A DNA stretch of 8,192 nt from Gaiellales bacterium (GTDB taxonomy: Bacteria > Actinomycetota > Thermoleophilia > Gaiellales > F1-60-MAGs149): positions 1 through 8,192 of the forward strand of contig JAURLF010000140.1 of the NCBI GenBank assembly GCA_030831375.1, given 5' to 3'. Below the pieces are notes generated by a model, which worked only from the letters and a program-made list of their open reading frames with translations, was not told where the DNA came from and made no database searches. The position numbers were made by a program, and so were the translations under genes. Below are positions 5,724-8,192 of this stretch, piece after piece. Each line of letters starts with the position of its first letter. The first letter of the stretch is position 1.

Positions 5724-6776
5724 GTGGCCGACCGGACCAGCCTCCGCCTCGACGGCGTCACCCGCCGCTTCGGCGACGTGACCGCGCTCGACCATGTCGA
5801 TCTCGCGGTCGCGCCCGGCGAGGTCGTGGCGATCCTGGGCCCGTCGGGCTGCGGCAAGACCACGCTCCTCAACGTGGTCGCCGGGCACCTGCGACCCGAC
5901 GCGGGCCGCATCGAGGTCGGCGGGCGCCCGGTGGCGGGGGGCGGCGCGTGGGTCGCGCCGCAGGACCGCCGGGTGGCGATGGTGTTCCAGGACTACGCGC
6001 TCTTCCCGCACCTCACGGTGGCCGAGAACGTCGCCTTCGCGCTGCCGAAGGAGCGCCGCAGGGACGGCGCGGCCCGCGCCCGCGAGCTGCTCGGCCTGCT
6101 CGACGTCGCCGGCCTCGCCGAGCGGCGCCCGACGGAGATCTCCGGCGGGCAGCAGCAGCGCGTGGCCCTCGCCCGCGCCCTCGCGCAGGAGCCGGAGCTG
6201 GTGCTGCTCGACGAGCCCTTCTCGAGCCTCGACCAGGGCACCCGCGACGAGGTCCGCACCGAGATGATCGGGCGCCTGCGCGAGACGGGCCTCGCCTGCC
6301 TCGTGGTCACGCACGACCAGGAGGAGGCGCTCTCGATCTCGGACCGCGTCGCCGTCATGCACGCGGGTCGCATCCTCCAGATCGACCAGCCGGAGGCGCT
6401 CTACCGCAAGCCGTTCTGCAGCGAGGTCGCGGACTTCCTCGGCCGCGCCAACGTGCTCGACGGCGAGGCGCGTGGCGAGGTCGTCGACACGCCGCTGGGC
6501 ACGTACGCGCTGCTCGGCAGCGCGGAGGGACCGGTGCGCGTGTTCGTGCGGCCGGAGCTCGTCGGGGTGCGCCCCGACCCGGCCGGCGAGGCCGTCGTCG
6601 AGGCCAAGGCGTTCCGCGGGCACGACGTCATGTACACGCTGCGGCTGCCCGACGGCTCGTCCGCATGGGCGCATCGCCCGAGCGTCGACATGGCCGAGGT
6701 CGGCGACCGCGTCGCGATCGAGCCCCAGCCGGGCCACGCGGCGCTCGTGCCCGTCGCCTGGTCGGCGACGGCCTAG
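5724..6776 (+). CDS. ABC transporter ATP-binding protein, Fe(III) importer type (FbpC-like)
   Basis: Cytoplasmic ATPase that drives an importer of the ferric-ion / polyamine / spermidine class. 350 residues, normal for FbpC/PotA-like subunits. All ATPase motifs are intact: Walker A GPSGCGKTT (residues 39-47, Lys45), Q-loop Gln89 in FQDYALFPHL, signature SGGQQQR (140-146), Walker B LVLLDEP with Asp163 and Glu164, D-loop SSLD, and switch His197 in THD. The segment SDRVAVMHAGRILQIDQPEALYRKP is typical of this subclass. From about residue 240 a C-terminal TOBE-like regulatory domain follows (FVRPELVGVRP). GTG 5724 is chosen because it follows the TACCCT box by 6 nt and gives the usual short N-terminus before the first strand. 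Iron as substrate is inferred from similarity of both this protein and the permease to FbpBC; related systems carry thiamine, polyamines or sulfate. Unusually, its permease is on the opposite strand, converging on it with a shared CTAG. Confidence 0.93.
   Translation: MADRTSLRLDGVTRRFGDVTALDHVDLAVAPGEVVAILGPSGCGKTTLLNVVAGHLRPDAGRIEVGGRPVAGGGAWVAPQDRRVAMVFQDYALFPHLTVAENVAFALPKERRRDGAARARELLGLLDVAGLAERRPTEISGGQQQRVALARALAQEPELVLLDEPFSSLDQGTRDEVRTEMIGRLRETGLACLVVTHDQEEALSISDRVAVMHAGRILQIDQPEALYRKPFCSEVADFLGRANVLDGEARGEVVDTPLGTYALLGSAEGPVRVFVRPELVGVRPDPAGEAVVEAKAFRGHDVMYTLRLPDGSSAWAHRPSVDMAEVGDRVAIEPQPGHAALVPVAWSATA
6751..6771. terminator. 8-bp hairpin at the ATPase/permease convergent junction
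   Basis: CCGTCGCC (6751-6758), loop TGGTC, GGCGACGG (6764-6771) form a perfect 8-bp stem that ends one base before the shared CTAG. It lies in the last codons of the ATPase and directly beyond the permease stop on the other strand, so it could act as a terminator for the permease transcript and as a 3' hairpin for the ATPase transcript. No T tract on either strand; moderate support only. Confidence 0.35.
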
Positions 6777-8192
6777 CCGAGCGCCCGTCGCGAGCGCGAC
6801 TCCGGCCGGATCAGCAGCAGGTAGACGGGCACGGCGGAGACGGCGATCAGGACGAGCGCCGGCACGGCCGCGTCGGCGTACTGGGCGACCGCGGTCTGCT
6901 GCCAGATTAGGGTCGCGGGCGTCTCGAAGCCGTTCGGGCGCAGGAGCAGGGTGGCGGGCAGCTCCTTGATCGCGGTCAGGAACACCAGCGCCGCGCCCGC
7001 GAGGATGCCGGGGGCGGCGAGGGGGAGCGTGACCCGCACCAGCACGTCGAGGCCCGAGCGGCCCATCCCGCGGGCGGCCTGCTCGAAGCGCGGGTCGACA
7101 CGCTCCCAGCCGGAGCGCGCCCCGCTGATCGCCTGCGGCAGGAGCCGCACGGCGTAGGCGATCACGACGATCGCGGCCGTCTGGTACAGGAACGGGGCGC
7201 TGCGGATGGCGAGGAACACGAGCCCGAGGCCGACGACGATGCCGGGCAGGGCGTAGCCGACGTAGGCGAGGCCCTCGACGAGCCGCGGCAGCCGCCCGGG
7301 CACACGCGCGACGAGCGCCGCGACGGGCAGGGCGAGGCCGACGCAGACCACCGCGGCGGCCGCGGAGACGCCGATCGCGTTGAGGGCGGCGGGCACGGCC
7401 TCGGCGAGCTGCGCGCCGAGCGTGGCGTCCGCCGCGAGCGTGACGGCCCACCAGACGAGGATCGCGAGCGGCAGGACGAGGGCGAGGGCGATCACGATGC
7501 CGACGAACGCGGTCGCGGGCCCGCGGGCGCGTCCGAGCTCGAGCGGGGCGAGGTCCTCGCCGGCTCGCACGCGCCGGCGCGCCGCCGCGGTGTCGCCGCG
7601 CAGCGACCACTGCTCGGCCCCGACGAGGACGAGGGCGAGGGCCGCGAGGACGAGGCCGACGGCGGCCGCCCCGGCCGGGTCGTAGAGGCTCTCGTAGCGC
7701 AGGAACGCCTCGCGCGTGAGGGTGGTGCAGCGCAGCAGGCTGACCACCCCGAAGTCGCTCATCGCGTAGAGCGCGGCGAGGAGCGCGCCCGCGATCACGG
7801 CGGAGCGGATCTGGGGGAGGGTGACGCGCAGGAACGTCTCGACCGGGCCGCGACCCATGCCGCGCGCGGCACGCTCGAGAGTGGGGTCGACCCGGCGCAG
7901 GGCGGACGCGGTCAGGAGCAGCACGTACGGGTAGGTGAACAGCACGAGCACGATCGCCGAGCCGGCGAGCCCGTCGACCTCGGGCAGCCGGTAGACGCCG
8001 ACGGGCTCGAGCGCCCGGGCGAGCAGGCCGCGCGGGCCCAGCGCGCCGAGCAGGGCGAGCGCGCCCACGTAGCTCGGGACGACCAGGGGCAGAGCACCGA
8101 GGATCAGCGCGAGCCGCCGCAGGGGCAGGGCGCAGCGGACGGCGAGGACGGCGAAGGGGACGCCGATCAGGACGGCGCCGGCGGCGACGAGC
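6773..8192 (-). CDS. ABC transporter permease, two-domain Fe(III) type (FbpB-like), 5' end outside window
   Basis: Inner-membrane permease of the FbpB class with two fused binding-protein-dependent transport domains. 472 residues are visible and the frame is open to the right edge; the segment just inside the edge, ending LPLVVPSYV before GALALLGALGP, is the normal interior start of domain 1, so roughly 50-80 residues including the first helix should lie beyond 8192. GTG at 8068 is an internal valine, not a start. Both EAA loops that contact the ATPase are present: ERAARGMGRGPVETFLRVTLP (about 7811-7878) and EQAARGMGRSG...VTLP (about 7019-7090). A basic linker near 7560-7620 joins the halves. 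The C-terminal LLLRPNGFETPATLIWQ segment resembles ferric permeases. Stop TAG overlaps the ATPase stop. It pairs naturally with the ATPase at 5724-6776 despite the opposite strand; a binding protein gene may lie upstream of it, outside the window. Confidence 0.93.
   Translation of the reverse strand, partial: LVAAGAVLIGVPFAVLAVRCALPLRRLALILGALPLVVPSYVGALALLGALGPRGLLARALEPVGVYRLPEVDGLAGSAIVLVLFTYPYVLLLTASALRRVDPTLERAARGMGRGPVETFLRVTLPQIRSAVIAGALLAALYAMSDFGVVSLLRCTTLTREAFLRYESLYDPAGAAAVGLVLAALALVLVGAEQWSLRGDTAAARRRVRAGEDLAPLELGRARGPATAFVGIVIALALVLPLAILVWWAVTLAADATLGAQLAEAVPAALNAIGVSAAAAVVCVGLALPVAALVARVPGRLPRLVEGLAYVGYALPGIVVGLGLVFLAIRSAPFLYQTAAIVVIAYAVRLLPQAISGARSGWERVDPRFEQAARGMGRSGLDVLVRVTLPLAAPGILAGAALVFLTAIKELPATLLLRPNGFETPATLIWQQTAVAQYADAAVPALVLIAVSAVPVYLLLIRPESRSRRALG

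Noticed and set aside
4700..6910. 736-codon plus-strand open frame spanning several genes
   Set aside because: Lies across the non-coding gap, the 97-codon gene, the antisense of the 159-codon gene and the ATPase in another frame. It encodes runs of Arg, Pro and Gly typical of shadow frames in GC-rich DNA, and its codons lack the G/C third-position bias of the real genes.
5706..7610. 634-codon minus-strand open frame
   Set aside because: Shadow of the permease and of the ATPase; low-complexity Arg/Ala-rich product, while the correct frames show complete ABC motifs.
6773..8068. Permease starting at GTG 8068
   Set aside because: The codons beyond 8068 continue the conserved FbpB-type domain 1 to the window edge, so this is an internal valine.
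1..8192. Mobile element, CRISPR array, tRNA or rRNA, or defence system
   Set aside because: No transposase or integrase motifs, no spaced repeats, no tRNA-like cloverleaf and no toxin, nuclease or defence signature seen, apart from RuvX, which is a housekeeping family.

Overview
The window is very GC-rich, with almost every third codon position G or C, and it is tightly packed with genes. All recognisable genes look like ordinary chromosomal bacterial genes. The order alaS, ruvX, mltG, aroE, short prepilin peptidase is typical of high-GC Actinomycetota. The GC level, the GTG starts and the TANNNT boxes six or seven bases before several start codons would suit an actinobacterium, possibly a Thermoleophilia / Solirubrobacterales-like lineage. 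That lineage guess is inference from style and synteny; there is no rRNA in the window to confirm it.

Layout. Bases 1-1727 hold the 3' two thirds of alaS, followed by two small GC-rich hairpins. Bases 1802-4675 hold a plus-strand operon, ruvX - mltG - aroE - prepilin peptidase, in which every junction overlaps: 25 nt for ruvX/mltG and a GTGA start/stop overlap at each of the other two. Bases 4676-4898 are non-coding, less GC-rich in the first half, and contain several hairpins including a perfect 14-bp inverted repeat. Next come a 97-codon unknown gene on plus (4899-5192) and a 159-codon unknown membrane-anchored gene on minus (5189-5668). These two converge and share a CTAG as overlapping stop codons. 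The minus gene is divergent from a plus-strand Fe(III)-type ABC ATPase (5724-6776), and a 10-bp palindrome lies between them. The ATPase in turn converges on the two-domain ABC permease (minus, 6773 to beyond the right edge), again with a shared CTAG stop.

How the genes relate. The left half is housekeeping: tRNA-Ala charging, RuvX/YqgF nuclease (rRNA processing or recombination), peptidoglycan strand termination, the shikimate pathway, and a membrane aspartyl peptidase of the prepilin type. The right half encodes two parts of a ferric-ion type importer on opposite strands; its substrate-binding protein, if linked, should lie to the right of the window. I see no mobile element, CRISPR array, tRNA or rRNA gene, and no clearly novel multi-gene system. 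The most interesting points are the repeated leaderless-promoter pattern, the divergent palindromic promoter, the two CTAG-sharing convergent pairs, the split ABC transporter and the two unknown small genes.
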